Source: Nitrospinota bacterium (lineage in GTDB: Bacteria; JADFOP01; DATKYB01). Taken from it: DNA of 17,218 nt. A program made the translations under genes and the position numbers. The stretch is from the NCBI GenBank assembly GCA_035528715.1, contig DATKYB010000133.1:1-17218 (forward strand), read 5' to 3'. The notes under the pieces were generated by a model that was given only the letters and a program-made list of their open reading frames with translations, made no database searches and was not told the DNA's origin. Shown piece by piece: positions 1 through 7,826 of the stretch (the first letter of the stretch is position 1; every line of letters begins with the position of its first letter).

Positions 1-456
1 TAGGTTTTTTACAAGGTCTAAATAATATTCAACCTGATGTTTCTTAAAAGTATCCTCTTTGAAATCTATTTTTTCAGTTAATAAAAATCCCCTTTTATCT
101 CTGTTATATCCCATTCTTATTGGGATGCCCGCAAGAAAAACGATTAAGGCGGAATGAAAGGAATTAGGCAGTAAGATTGCCATGTCCCAATTCCCCTTGG
201 AGAGCTTTCTTATTAATCCCATCTCGGCTAATGCCTTAATTCCTGTTCTTTTAAAGTAGGGAATGACTTCGTCAATATGAGGGCTTACTTCCCAAAGCGG
301 CGATAGCCCCTCTTTTACCAGTATCCCTAGGTGAGCTTTTGGAAAGATCTTTCTGATTAATTCTACCGCCGGTATGGCTAGGACACTGTCCCCCACCCAA
401 TTGACACCCCTAACCAGGATTCTTTGAATATTGTCTTTATCTAAATTTATCACCAT
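1..456 (-). CDS. waaF: ADP-heptose:LPS heptosyltransferase II, N-terminal part (cut by window edge)
   Basis: Partial gene: 152 codons are visible from the start at 456, and the frame stays open to base 1. I translated it by hand. It begins MVINLDKDNIQRILVRGVNW and continues with VGDSVLAIPAVELIRKIFP, the N-terminal Rossmann motif of glycosyltransferase family 9. Later it has the segments WDMAILLPNSFHSA, AGIPIRMGYNRDKRG and LLTEKI, which are characteristic of WaaF rather than WaaC. The enzyme transfers the second L-glycero-D-manno-heptose onto the LPS inner core at the cytoplasmic face of the inner membrane. The ATG at 456 is chosen because an in-frame stop lies three codons upstream; the next codon but one is no better. 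No clear Shine-Dalgarno is visible, only A/T-rich sequence. It lies 110 bp downstream of lpxL on the same strand, so the two are probably co-transcribed. The catalytic C-terminal half is outside the window. Confidence 0.9.
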   Translation of the reverse strand, partial: MVINLDKDNIQRILVRGVNWVGDSVLAIPAVELIRKIFPKAHLGILVKEGLSPLWEVSPHIDEVIPYFKRTGIKALAEMGLIRKLSKGNWDMAILLPNSFHSALIVFLAGIPIRMGYNRDKRGFLLTEKIDFKEDTFKKHQVEYYLDLVKNL

Positions 457-566
457 TAAACGTCATATTTTAAAAAAGAAATTTTTTAAAGAAAACGTCT
501 GTAAGATTTATTTTAAAAGCTTTCAATACAGGATACCTAAGCAATTCTTTATCTGAATTTTTCCCT

Positions 567-1448
567 CTACTTCTTCTGGGTCTTCCATCGCCTGTGCATC
601 CATAACCAATTCTCAGGATACTGCCTGACATAAGATTCGATTATCTTAGTAAACTTGGCCGTATTTACCTCAATATCTCTCTTCATATCACCTGATATAT
701 CTAGCTCTACGCTCTGACCAACAACTAACTTATGAAATCCTGGCCCCTTTCTAATTAAAAAACTTGGGTATACAGGTAAACCAGTCCTCAAAGCCAAGAT
801 AGCAAGAGAAGGGGTTGTACAGGCAGGTTTTCCAAAAAAATCTACAAATATACCCTCAAGTGGTGAGGTATTCTGGTCTAAAAGTATTGCAACCGGCTCA
901 TTATTCTTGAGTACCTTTAAAACTTCCCTTAAAGCATTGTGTTTGGAAATCACCTTGTTTCCATAATAACTTCTGAGATCATTGATCATTTCATCTATCA
1001 AGGGATTATCAATGGGTCTAGCCACAACATTTATAGGGGCTCCTTTTAGAGACGTCACAATGCCCATCAATTCCCAATTACCAAAATGTGCAGTCAATAA
1101 AAGGCAGTTCTTTCCCTTTTTATATTTTCTAAAAGCCTCATTGTAACCTACAAACTCTATATTCTTCTCACACCACTGCCTGCCATGTTTTTTAGATAGA
1201 AAAAACTCAACAAGGATTAATCCCAGATTTTGGAATGACTTCTTTGCAATATTTCTTATTTCTTTAATATCTTTCTCATGCCCAAAAGCGACCTTTAAAT
1301 TTTCAATGGCTATATCACGTCTTTTCTTATGTAAAAGAAACAATAGATAGCCCACTCCCTTACCGATTCTGGAAGCAACGGAAAAAGGTAAGAGATTTAA
1401 GGTTATATAAAAAAATCTTACAAAAAGATATTCTAGTCTGTTTAGCAC
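567..1448 (-). CDS. lpxL: Lipid A late (secondary) acyltransferase, LpxL/HtrB family
   Basis: 293 aa, a normal length for the LpxL/LpxM/HtrB family. It transfers a secondary acyl chain from acyl-ACP onto the hydroxyl of a primary acyl chain of lipid A at the inner membrane. What shows this: an N-terminal hydrophobic anchor (about residues 8-40), the catalytic H-x4-E motif in TAHFGNWELMG with H121 and E126, the DQN segment at 191-193, and the C-terminal PENWLWMHRRW signature. The start is GTG at 1448, because an in-frame TAG lies two codons upstream and no ATG is nearby. The only purine-rich stretch (AGGA) sits about 13 bp upstream, so initiation may be weak. It is divergent from lptF across a 282-bp promoter region and lies upstream of waaF. 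Sequence alone does not separate LpxL from LpxM-type specificity, nor give the acyl chain length. Confidence 0.92.
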   Translation of the reverse strand: MLNRLEYLFVRFFYITLNLLPFSVASRIGKGVGYLLFLLHKKRRDIAIENLKVAFGHEKDIKEIRNIAKKSFQNLGLILVEFFLSKKHGRQWCEKNIEFVGYNEAFRKYKKGKNCLLLTAHFGNWELMGIVTSLKGAPINVVARPIDNPLIDEMINDLRSYYGNKVISKHNALREVLKVLKNNEPVAILLDQNTSPLEGIFVDFFGKPACTTPSLAILALRTGLPVYPSFLIRKGPGFHKLVVGQSVELDISGDMKRDIEVNTAKFTKIIESYVRQYPENWLWMHRRWKTQKK

Positions 1449-1519
1449 AATCTAAATTTTTTCCTATTCGTGAGATAAAATCCTTCCAAATATCTGTTTT
1501 TTCAGTATTTAAATAATTT

Positions 1520-1548
1520 TAAATAACAGATTTAAGCTGTTCTGTCAA
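1520..1548 (-). promoter_or_regulatory. Candidate sigma-70 promoter of lpxL-waaF
   Basis: Read on the minus strand: a perfect -35 TTGACA (1548-1543), a 17-nt spacer, and TATTTA as the -10 (1525-1520) preceded by TG one base earlier (extended -10). The -10 hexamer is poor, at three of six matches. The start codon is about 72 bp downstream of the -10. No other TTGACA is seen upstream of lpxL. Confidence 0.45.
1525..1541. repeat. Inverted repeat (operator-like) inside the lpxL promoter spacer
   Basis: AACAG (1525-1529) and CTGTT (1537-1541) form a perfect 5-bp inverted repeat with a 7-bp centre. It lies almost exactly between the -35 and -10 of the lpxL promoter candidate. Such placement is typical of a repressor or activator site, but short repeats of this size also occur by chance in AT-rich DNA, and no regulator is encoded nearby. 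Confidence 0.3.
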
Positions 1549-1611
1549 TAAAATTAAATGTAGAATCAGAATGAATGAACTATCTTAATAATCTTGAACT
1601 CCGATTAAAAA

Positions 1612-1641
1612 TTGATAATTTGTATCATAAGCCTTTGTAAT
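1612..1641 (+). promoter_or_regulatory. Candidate sigma-70 promoter of lptFG
   Basis: TTGATA (1612-1617, five of six matches) is followed after 18 nt by TGTAAT (1636-1641, five of six). The -10 is 89 bp before the lptF start. A second, weaker arrangement lies further down: TTTACA at 1657-1662 with TGTAAT at 1678-1683, spacer only 15 nt. Confidence 0.4.
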
Positions 1642-1730
1642 AGCTTAATAATAGCCTTTACAATTTCATACAAATAGTGTAATTATCTCCTATCCTTTTA
1701 TCTTCAAATAGATGATTTATAAAACTCATC

Positions 1731-2918
1731 ATGAAAATTATTAATAGATATATATTAAAGGAGTTATTTTATACATTTTTATTATCAATATTTGTCTTTA
1801 CGATTGTCCTGATATTAAATAAGGTTCTTCAATTAACTGAACTCGTAGTAAACAAAGGGGTACCTCTCGTAACAATCTTAAAGCTTCTTTTATTTCTATT
1901 CCCTTCTTTATTAATAATCATTATACCTATATCTATTTTGGTAGCGTCTATCACTACTTTCAGCCGTCTCTCAACAGATAACGAGATAATTATATTAAAG
2001 ACCGCGGGAATAAGTTTATACAGGCTTCTCCTCCCCATCATTATATTATCTCTGTTTGCCTATCTTTTTACAAACTTTCTAACATTTAAAGCACTACCAT
2101 GGGGAACACAATCCTTTAAGAATCTTATGTTTCAAATCATCCAGTCTAAAGCCAGCTTAGATATAAAGGAAAGAATCTTTAATGATTATTTTGACGGTCT
2201 TGTAATATATGTAAACGAGGCTCCTATGTCTAATAAACTAATGAAGGGTGTATTTATTTCCGATTCAAGAAAGAGTGAAAATCCTCAAACCATAATCGCA
2301 AAAGAAGGTGTATTGTTAATTGATCCCGTATCCATGAAGGTTCTATTAAGACTGAAAGATGGTTCTATTCATCAATTAGAGAAAACAAAAGATTCATATC
2401 AACTGATTCATTTCTCTACCTATGACCTTTCCCTCGATATTTATAAGACTTTGTCTGCTAAAAAAGATGAACCAAAGACACTAAAAGAAATGACAATTTC
2501 AGATATCAAGAAAAAGATAGAATCACTAAAAAAAGGAACCAAAGAATATAATCGTGCCTTAATCGAATACTATAAGAAATTTTCATTCCCTATTGCTTGT
2601 TTAATTTTAGGATTTATAGGTGCGCCCTTAGGTATTGTAAATAGACGTTCAGGAAGGTCAGGAGGGTTTGCTATAAGTGCTATCGTTGTATTTTTTTATT
2701 ATGTGATGTTAACCATGGGCGAAGGGCTAGGGGACGAAGGAAAAATTCATCCTCTCATTGCTATGTGGTTTCCAAACTTATTATTGAGTATTATGGGCAT
2801 CTATCTGGTAGTAAAAACAGGAAAAGAATCTCCCTTTAAGATATCTGGTTTTATCATTAACCATATCGTCTTTTTCATAAAAAGGATGAAAAATATATTT
2901 TTAAAGTATTATCAATAA
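1731..2918 (+). CDS. lptF: LPS export permease LptF (YjgP/YjgQ family)
   Basis: 395 aa. LptF and LptG form the membrane part of the LptB2FG ABC transporter, which extracts LPS from the outer leaflet of the inner membrane and passes it to LptC/LptA. Visible features: three N-terminal membrane segments (about 12-33, 48-74, 99-119), the conserved STDNEIIILKTAGIS coupling segment that ends the second, a periplasmic beta-jellyroll-like region (about 130-260), and three C-terminal membrane segments (about 283-302, 313-332, 340-361). Against the 366 residues I recall for E. coli LptF it is about 30 residues longer. The excess is a C-terminal basic/hydrophobic tail (about 362-395) of unknown role. 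The start ATG at 1731 has no obvious ribosome binding site. lptG follows after 13 bp. The F versus G call rests on gene order and overall resemblance, and could be reversed. Confidence 0.9.
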   Translation: MKIINRYILKELFYTFLLSIFVFTIVLILNKVLQLTELVVNKGVPLVTILKLLLFLFPSLLIIIIPISILVASITTFSRLSTDNEIIILKTAGISLYRLLLPIIILSLFAYLFTNFLTFKALPWGTQSFKNLMFQIIQSKASLDIKERIFNDYFDGLVIYVNEAPMSNKLMKGVFISDSRKSENPQTIIAKEGVLLIDPVSMKVLLRLKDGSIHQLEKTKDSYQLIHFSTYDLSLDIYKTLSAKKDEPKTLKEMTISDIKKKIESLKKGTKEYNRALIEYYKKFSFPIACLILGFIGAPLGIVNRRSGRSGGFAISAIVVFFYYVMLTMGEGLGDEGKIHPLIAMWFPNLLLSIMGIYLVVKTGKESPFKISGFIINHIVFFIKRMKNIFLKYYQ

Positions 2919-2931
2919 GTAGGGATACCTC

Positions 2932-4014
2932 TTGAAAATTATAAAAAACTATATAAGCAGAGAATTTTTGAAAATGTTCTTCACAATATTAATCTCGTTT
3001 ATCGGTATATATTTTATTGTCGAATTTTTTGAAAGAATTGATGATTTTGTCGAACATCATGCTAACTTCTATGATTCTATAAGCTACTTTGTATTTAAAA
3101 TGCCACTTATTATCTCTCAAATAACGCCCTTTGCAGTATTATTAGCCACTGTTTTGACCTTTTGTATTTTTTCTAAAAATAATGAGATCATTGCAATGAG
3201 GTTATCAGGTATCAGTCTTATGGAAATCTCATCCCCTCTCATCTTGCTTTCTATATTGATTAGTATTTTAAGCTTTATTGGTAATGAACATATCATCCCT
3301 TATACTAACCAAAAGTATAATTTTATATTCGATGTGAAAATAAGGAAAAAACAACCCAAAGGAATATTTAGAACGGATAAAATCTGGTATCACGGAGAGG
3401 AGAATACGATATGGAATATACAGCTTTTTGATGGAACAAAAGATGTGATGCGAGGAGTTACCCTCCATAAGTTTAACGAAGAAAATGTATTAATAGAAAG
3501 AATTGACGCTTCATTGGTAAAATGGAGAGACGGAAAATGGAATTTTCTAAATGGAAATATCGTAAGATTTACCCAAGATGGTGGATTCTCATCAGAAAGT
3601 TACGAATCCAAAAATATGTTTTTCCCTGAAGAGCCGAAAGATTTCAAAAACATAAAAAAAGACCCTGAAGAAATGAGTTTTAATGAAATCTATTCTTACG
3701 TTAAAGAATTAAAGAAAAAGGGATTTGATGACACCAAATATTCCGTTGATATGTATGGTAAACTTGCCGCACCTCTGAGCAGCTTCATAATGGTTCTATT
3801 CGGGATCCCCTTTTCCCTAAAGTCAGGTCGGACGGGAGGTATTTTTAAAGGTATTGTCGCTACAATAATAATTGGCTTTAGCTATTGGATCATCTCTTCT
3901 ATTGGAATAACCTTAGGACACTCAGGGGCTCTTCCCCCTCTGATCGCCGCATGGACCCCCAACATTCTCTTTATTGCTATTGGGCTCTATCTATTGATAA
4001 GTGTCTGGCACTAA
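2932..4014 (+). CDS. lptG: LPS export permease LptG (YjgP/YjgQ family)
   Basis: 360 aa, the usual length. It partners LptF in the inner-membrane LPS extraction transporter. It has the same fold signature: membrane segments near 14-34, 56-80 and 100-118, the NNEIIAMRLSGIS segment (83-95) thought to couple to the ATPase LptB, a periplasmic domain (about 125-265), and three C-terminal segments from about 277 to 357. The start is TTG at 2932, preceded by AGGG at 2921-2924; no ATG gives the full conserved N-terminus MKIIKNYISREF. The gene follows lptF by 13 bp and is clearly in the same transcript. The two paralogues share the opening MKII-x-x-YI-x-x-E. The ATPase LptB and the bridge proteins LptA/C are not in this window. 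Confidence 0.9.
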   Translation: MKIIKNYISREFLKMFFTILISFIGIYFIVEFFERIDDFVEHHANFYDSISYFVFKMPLIISQITPFAVLLATVLTFCIFSKNNEIIAMRLSGISLMEISSPLILLSILISILSFIGNEHIIPYTNQKYNFIFDVKIRKKQPKGIFRTDKIWYHGEENTIWNIQLFDGTKDVMRGVTLHKFNEENVLIERIDASLVKWRDGKWNFLNGNIVRFTQDGGFSSESYESKNMFFPEEPKDFKNIKKDPEEMSFNEIYSYVKELKKKGFDDTKYSVDMYGKLAAPLSSFIMVLFGIPFSLKSGRTGGIFKGIVATIIIGFSYWIISSIGITLGHSGALPPLIAAWTPNILFIAIGLYLLISVWH

Positions 4015-4055
4015 TGAACTTTCTTGTTTCATCGCTGTCTAATATAGCTTTTGGC

Positions 4056-4084
4056 TTGACATTCGCAAGATATTCTGTTATCAA
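4056..4084 (+). promoter_or_regulatory. Candidate sigma-70 promoter of the radical SAM gene
   Basis: A perfect -35 TTGACA (4056-4061), a 17-nt spacer and TATCAA (4079-4084, four of six matches to the -10) lie in the 121-bp gap after lptG. This suggests the radical SAM gene can be expressed independently of lptFG. Confidence 0.45.
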
Positions 4085-4135
4085 TCAAACCTAAATTTGA
4101 ATAAATAATTTTTTGAAAATTAAAAAGGTTGGCAG

Positions 4136-5422
4136 ATGAACCATTATGACATTCTAGGTTTAGATTTAGAATTAGAAAACGGGAAGGTCGAAGGAAAAGT
4201 CACTGGAACCCTTTCAAAATATCTTCAGGACTATTTTAATTTTTATCTAACGCAGTTAAATAAAAACAAGGTTCTTGCTGTAAAAAATGGGGGTAACGTC
4301 TATACTCTCTTTTTGCCTCCCATTCCAGGAAAGGCAGCTATAGAAGATATTACAAGAAAACTCCTTCGAAAAGCCTTTAAAAGAACTGTCCCTTCAACAT
4401 GCACTCTTTCAACTATTAATACCTGTCAAGCAGACTGCCTTCATTGCAGTGCAGCTCAATCTATGAAACAAACTAAAAAGGCTCTTTCAAACGAAGAATT
4501 TAAGAATGTTATCGATCAGGCAATAGAACTGGGAGTGGTAAACATCACTTTAACAGGTGGAGAACCCTTGCTTAGAAAGGATCTTTTTGAGCTCATTCAT
4601 TATGTAGATAAAGAAAAGACAATCTGCCCCATGTTTACTAATGGTGAATTTCTTACAGAAGCTAATGTAAAAAAGTTAGATGAAGCAGGTATATTTTCAG
4701 TAATGGTAAGCCTTGATAGCCCTGATGCCAAAGAACATGATGAGATGAGAAGAAGGCCGGGGTTATTTAATAAGGCAATAGAAGGGATAAAGAGAATGCT
4801 AGATAGAGGAATGCTTGTAGGCATATCAACTTATGCTAGCCAAGAAAACATTGCTGATGGTAAATTAGAAAAGCTTCTTTATCTTGGAAAAGACTTAAAA
4901 GTCCATGAACTAGTCATCTTTGATGCCGTGCCAACGGGTAGATTTATAGATAAAAAGGACTGTATGCTGACAGACTCGGATAGAGAAAAGATAAGAAAGA
5001 TAACTGAGGAATGGCGAACAAATCCCGATTTACCTAATATTACCGCTATGTCTTGGGTAAATAGTCCTCAAGGCTCTGGCTGTTTTGGTGCCAATGAACA
5101 GTTCTATATGACAGCTTGGGGAGATATTACGCCTTGCGACTTTACACCCCTTGCCTTTGGAAATATAAGAGAAGAATCTTTGCAGACGATATGGATGCGG
5201 ATGTTATCCCATCCAGCCTATAGTACCCCTCATCAAAAATGCAGGATGCAAGATCCCGATTTTCGTAAACAATATATTGATTGTATGCCTGCGGGAGCTG
5301 ACCTTCCTATCGAACTCTGGAAGGATGAAAATGCATTTAAAGAATCAGATAATGGTTTTAAACCATCGGATTCTGCTAAAAAATCATCTATCCCATTAAC
5401 GATCAGAACCTCTGGTTTTTAA
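4136..5422 (+). CDS. Radical SAM enzyme with SPASM/twitch-like C-terminus, substrate unknown
   Basis: 428 aa. The radical SAM cluster motif is CQADCLHC (C97-x3-C101-x2-C104), followed by TGGEPLLRKD (GGEP 141-144), the second SAM-binding element. The C-terminal third has a SPASM/twitch-like pattern: C316 in GSGCFG, then GDITPC (C334), then C369 and C383. Four cysteines suit one auxiliary [4Fe-4S] cluster. The first 85 or so residues precede the barrel and match no domain I recognise. This architecture is known from heme d1/alternative heme enzymes (NirJ, AhbC/D), peptide-modifying maturases and sulfatase maturases; I cannot choose among them. No precursor peptide, sulfatase or heme gene is nearby. 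The start ATG at 4136 has AAGG 7 nt upstream. It lies downstream of lptFG and ends 5 bp from the end of the convergent lpxK. A role in modifying an envelope component is only suggested by context. Confidence 0.85.
   Translation: MNHYDILGLDLELENGKVEGKVTGTLSKYLQDYFNFYLTQLNKNKVLAVKNGGNVYTLFLPPIPGKAAIEDITRKLLRKAFKRTVPSTCTLSTINTCQADCLHCSAAQSMKQTKKALSNEEFKNVIDQAIELGVVNITLTGGEPLLRKDLFELIHYVDKEKTICPMFTNGEFLTEANVKKLDEAGIFSVMVSLDSPDAKEHDEMRRRPGLFNKAIEGIKRMLDRGMLVGISTYASQENIADGKLEKLLYLGKDLKVHELVIFDAVPTGRFIDKKDCMLTDSDREKIRKITEEWRTNPDLPNITAMSWVNSPQGSGCFGANEQFYMTAWGDITPCDFTPLAFGNIREESLQTIWMRMLSHPAYSTPHQKCRMQDPDFRKQYIDCMPAGADLPIELWKDENAFKESDNGFKPSDSAKKSSIPLTIRTSGF
5342..5373 (-). terminator. Weak terminator-like hairpin beyond lpxK
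   Basis: An imperfect inverted repeat (GAATC...GATTC outer arms, ATGGTTT/AAACCAT core) lies within the 3' end of the radical SAM gene, 55-85 bp past the lpxK stop on the minus strand. It is followed on that strand by a T-rich but interrupted tract. The coding constraint and the poor T-run keep this uncertain. Confidence 0.25.
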
Positions 5423-5427
5423 TATGT

Positions 5428-6522
5428 TTAATCTTGCAATAAGCTAACAAGATCTTCTTCTAGTTTTTTTTCTTCTATTACATTAGTCCTTATCCTTAAC
5501 ACCCAGAAAGGAAATTCTGTAGGTAAGTATCTGAGAAGTCTTATCCCATCCTTTTCTGTGGTTATCACAAGATCAATATTATTTGAACGAATCATATTTC
5601 GGATATAGTTCAAGTCTCTATCCGAAAAGTCATGATGATCTGGAAATATAAAGAAATCTTTAATATCTGCGTTTAAGGATTTTAGGGTAGACCTAAAAGA
5701 TTCAGGCTCAGCTATACCACAAAAGGCTAACACTTTTTTGTTCTCTAAAAATGATACGTCTTCTTTAATGCTTTCATTTAAGTTTATCAATTCAGAGGGT
5801 TCAAAAGAACTATAGTAGAAAGGTATATTCTTATTAATTTTTTTCTTTAATAAATTAATTTGAGGCTCAAGAATAGAACTATATTTTGAAAAAACAATTC
5901 TATCAGCTCTGTTAATTTCTTTTAAGGGCTCTCTCAAAATTCCAACAGGAAAAAGTTTATAGTTGCTTAATAATTGTCCTGCATCTATAAGAAGGATATT
6001 TAAATCCCTCGCTAATTGAATATGCTGGAATCCATCGTCTAAGATGAGTACTTCTGCACCAAATTTTTCAATGGCAATAGTACCTGCTTTAAATCTATTC
6101 TTGCCAACAATGACCGGTATTCCTTGAAGGCTCTTTGCTAACATATAAGGTTCATCTCCGGCATTATAAGGATCTAACAAAATATATTTTTCATCTGAAA
6201 CGATATCTATTCTATTTCTTCTCTTCCTTTTATATCCTCGACTCAATATTGCTACTTTGTAACCTTTGTCTTTTAATTTTTTAGCTAACAAAATAACAAA
6301 AGGAGATTTACCAACACCACCTAAAGTAATATTCCCAACACTGATGACTTTAGTTGGAAGGCTCTTGATATTGAATATATGAGTGATATAAAAAAAACGC
6401 CTCACAAAATGAATCATTCTATAAAGTAAAGAGAAAAAAAAGAGAAGGATCGAGATAGACCTAGAAATAATATCATTCCTTTTTCCATATATTATTTCTC
6501 TTAAAAATCTTTCCATTGTCAT
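5428..6522 (-). CDS. lpxK: Tetraacyldisaccharide 4'-kinase
   Basis: 364 aa. LpxK phosphorylates the 4' position of the tetraacyldisaccharide 1-phosphate to give lipid IVA, using ATP at the cytoplasmic face of the inner membrane. Seen in the sequence: an N-terminal hydrophobic segment (about 22-50) for membrane association, SVGNITLGGVGKSP with the Walker A loop at 68-74, LSRGYKRK (93-100), GDEP (122-125) and DDGFQH (162-167), all signature LpxK elements. The ATG at 6522 is used; a second ATG two codons later is equally possible. The gene follows waaA with a 5-bp gap and is the last gene of its transcript. It is convergent with the radical SAM gene, with only 5 bp between the two stops. Confidence 0.95.
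   Translation of the reverse strand: MTMERFLREIIYGKRNDIISRSISILLFFFSLLYRMIHFVRRFFYITHIFNIKSLPTKVISVGNITLGGVGKSPFVILLAKKLKDKGYKVAILSRGYKRKRRNRIDIVSDEKYILLDPYNAGDEPYMLAKSLQGIPVIVGKNRFKAGTIAIEKFGAEVLILDDGFQHIQLARDLNILLIDAGQLLSNYKLFPVGILREPLKEINRADRIVFSKYSSILEPQINLLKKKINKNIPFYYSSFEPSELINLNESIKEDVSFLENKKVLAFCGIAEPESFRSTLKSLNADIKDFFIFPDHHDFSDRDLNYIRNMIRSNNIDLVITTEKDGIRLLRYLPTEFPFWVLRIRTNVIEEKKLEEDLVSLLQD
5431..5471 (+). terminator. Possible terminator of the radical SAM transcript
   Basis: ATCTTG (5431-5436) and CAAGAT (5448-5453) can pair into a 6-bp stem with an 11-nt loop, followed about 10 nt later by eight T residues (5464-5471). It sits just after the radical SAM stop, inside the 3' end of the opposing lpxK. 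The stem is AT-rich and the T-run is not adjacent, so this is only a candidate. Confidence 0.3.
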
Positions 6523-6527
6523 CTCAT

Positions 6528-7826
6528 TTAGATGAATCTGTCTAATATCTCCAGACTCTTTAATACAGAGCCATGATTTTCCTCTATAGCCTTATATGCC
6601 TTTTCTCCTGATTCTTTCAATCTCTCGTTGTTTTTCAATAATTCCTTTGCTTTGATAATAAATTCAGTTTCATTATTAATCTGAATGCCCCCACCTATTT
6701 CTTTTATTACGCTAGCGATCTCTAAAAAATTATCCATATAAGGACCAAAAAAAACAGGTCTTTTATAGATTATGGGCTCAAGGATATTGTGCCCACCAAT
6801 TTTAGGTACCAGACTTCCTCCTACAAAGATTATTGTACTGATGCTATAAAATTTTGATAATTCTCCTAAGGTATCTAGAATCAAAACATTATTTTTATCT
6901 ATAAAAGCCTTGTTCAATTCATTAGTAATAGAAGTCTTTCTTATAGCTCCAAATCCTTCTCTCTTTATCAAACTCTCTATCTCTCCTACCCTCTCTAAAT
7001 GTCTTGGTGCAATAATAAGAACAAGGGAGGGATATTCCGTTTTAATATTACGGAACACATTTAAAACTTTGCCCTCCTCCCCTGGATGGGTACTTCCTGC
7101 AATCATTATCTTTTCATTTTTCAACTGGTCTAAGGAACCCTCTCTATTTTCTTTGTCTTCACTTGAAATCAACATCAATGCCTGATCAAATTTCATGTTA
7201 CCCAATACTTTAACTCTTTCCTTTTTAGCTCCAAGCTCGATAATCCTCTCAGCATCCTTTTCTGTTTGCATACCAAAAAAGGAAAGATAGAATAACACCC
7301 TTTTCATAAAAAATCCTATCATCTTATATTTTTTAAAAGAACGACTAGAAATCCTGCCATTAAAGATTACAGAGGGGATATTTTTTGTATAAAGAAATCT
7401 TAGAAAGTTCGGCCATATCTCAGTTTCCATTGTTATAAACAATTTTGGATTCAAATATTCTATCACCCTCTTTATAATCCATGGGTGATCAAAGGGGAAA
7501 AATATAATATTCTCTGTCTCTTTTATCTTATTCCTTGCTGTATTATTTCCTGTCTCTGTTACCGTTGATACAACAATATCCAAAGTAGGATATTTCTTCT
7601 TGATCTCTTTAATGAGGGGCAGCGATGCATTAACCTCTCCAACAGAAACCGCATGAAGCCATACTGGCCTATTTCCTTTTAGCCTTTGTTTTATATCAAG
7701 AGAAATATAACCTAATCTCTCTTTAATCCCCCTTCTGTATTTCTTTGTGGTTAAGACCTTAAATATTAAAAAGGGAAAAAGTATAATCGTAACTAAATGG
7801 ATTAATAGATTATAAAGTAAATACAT
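6528..7826 (-). CDS. waaA: Kdo transferase (3-deoxy-D-manno-octulosonic-acid transferase)
   Basis: 432 aa, the normal length of WaaA/KdtA (glycosyltransferase family 30). It transfers one or more Kdo residues from CMP-Kdo to lipid IVA. The first 24 residues form a hydrophobic membrane anchor. WLHAVSVGEV carries the expected catalytic glutamate (E64). Other family elements are METEIWPN, AGSTHPGEE, APRHLER and GGSLVPKIGGHNILEP in the C-terminal CMP-Kdo-binding lobe. The ATG overlaps the stop of the upstream acyltransferase by one base (TAATG), suggesting translational coupling. Whether it is mono-, bi- or trifunctional cannot be read from the sequence. Confidence 0.95.
   Translation of the reverse strand: MYLLYNLLIHLVTIILFPFLIFKVLTTKKYRRGIKERLGYISLDIKQRLKGNRPVWLHAVSVGEVNASLPLIKEIKKKYPTLDIVVSTVTETGNNTARNKIKETENIIFFPFDHPWIIKRVIEYLNPKLFITMETEIWPNFLRFLYTKNIPSVIFNGRISSRSFKKYKMIGFFMKRVLFYLSFFGMQTEKDAERIIELGAKKERVKVLGNMKFDQALMLISSEDKENREGSLDQLKNEKIMIAGSTHPGEEGKVLNVFRNIKTEYPSLVLIIAPRHLERVGEIESLIKREGFGAIRKTSITNELNKAFIDKNNVLILDTLGELSKFYSISTIIFVGGSLVPKIGGHNILEPIIYKRPVFFGPYMDNFLEIASVIKEIGGGIQINNETEFIIKAKELLKNNERLKESGEKAYKAIEENHGSVLKSLEILDRFI

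Larger units (their letters stand above)
1449..1730. other. AT-rich divergent intergenic region between lpxL and lptF
   Basis: 282 bp with no credible coding sequence on either strand. It separates the minus-strand lpxL-waaF pair from the plus-strand lptFG pair and holds back-to-back promoter candidates, listed separately. It is rich in A/T tracts, with a repeated TTTAAATAA-like segment around 1508-1525 and repeated AATAGC words around 1640-1656. No RNA gene or riboswitch fold is evident. Confidence 0.7.

Noticed and set aside
3885-4094. 69-codon plus-strand frame just before the radical SAM gene, considered as a precursor peptide
   Set aside because: Most of it overlaps lptG out of frame. 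It has no leader/core character and no good ribosome site, and the radical SAM promoter candidate falls within its 3' part.
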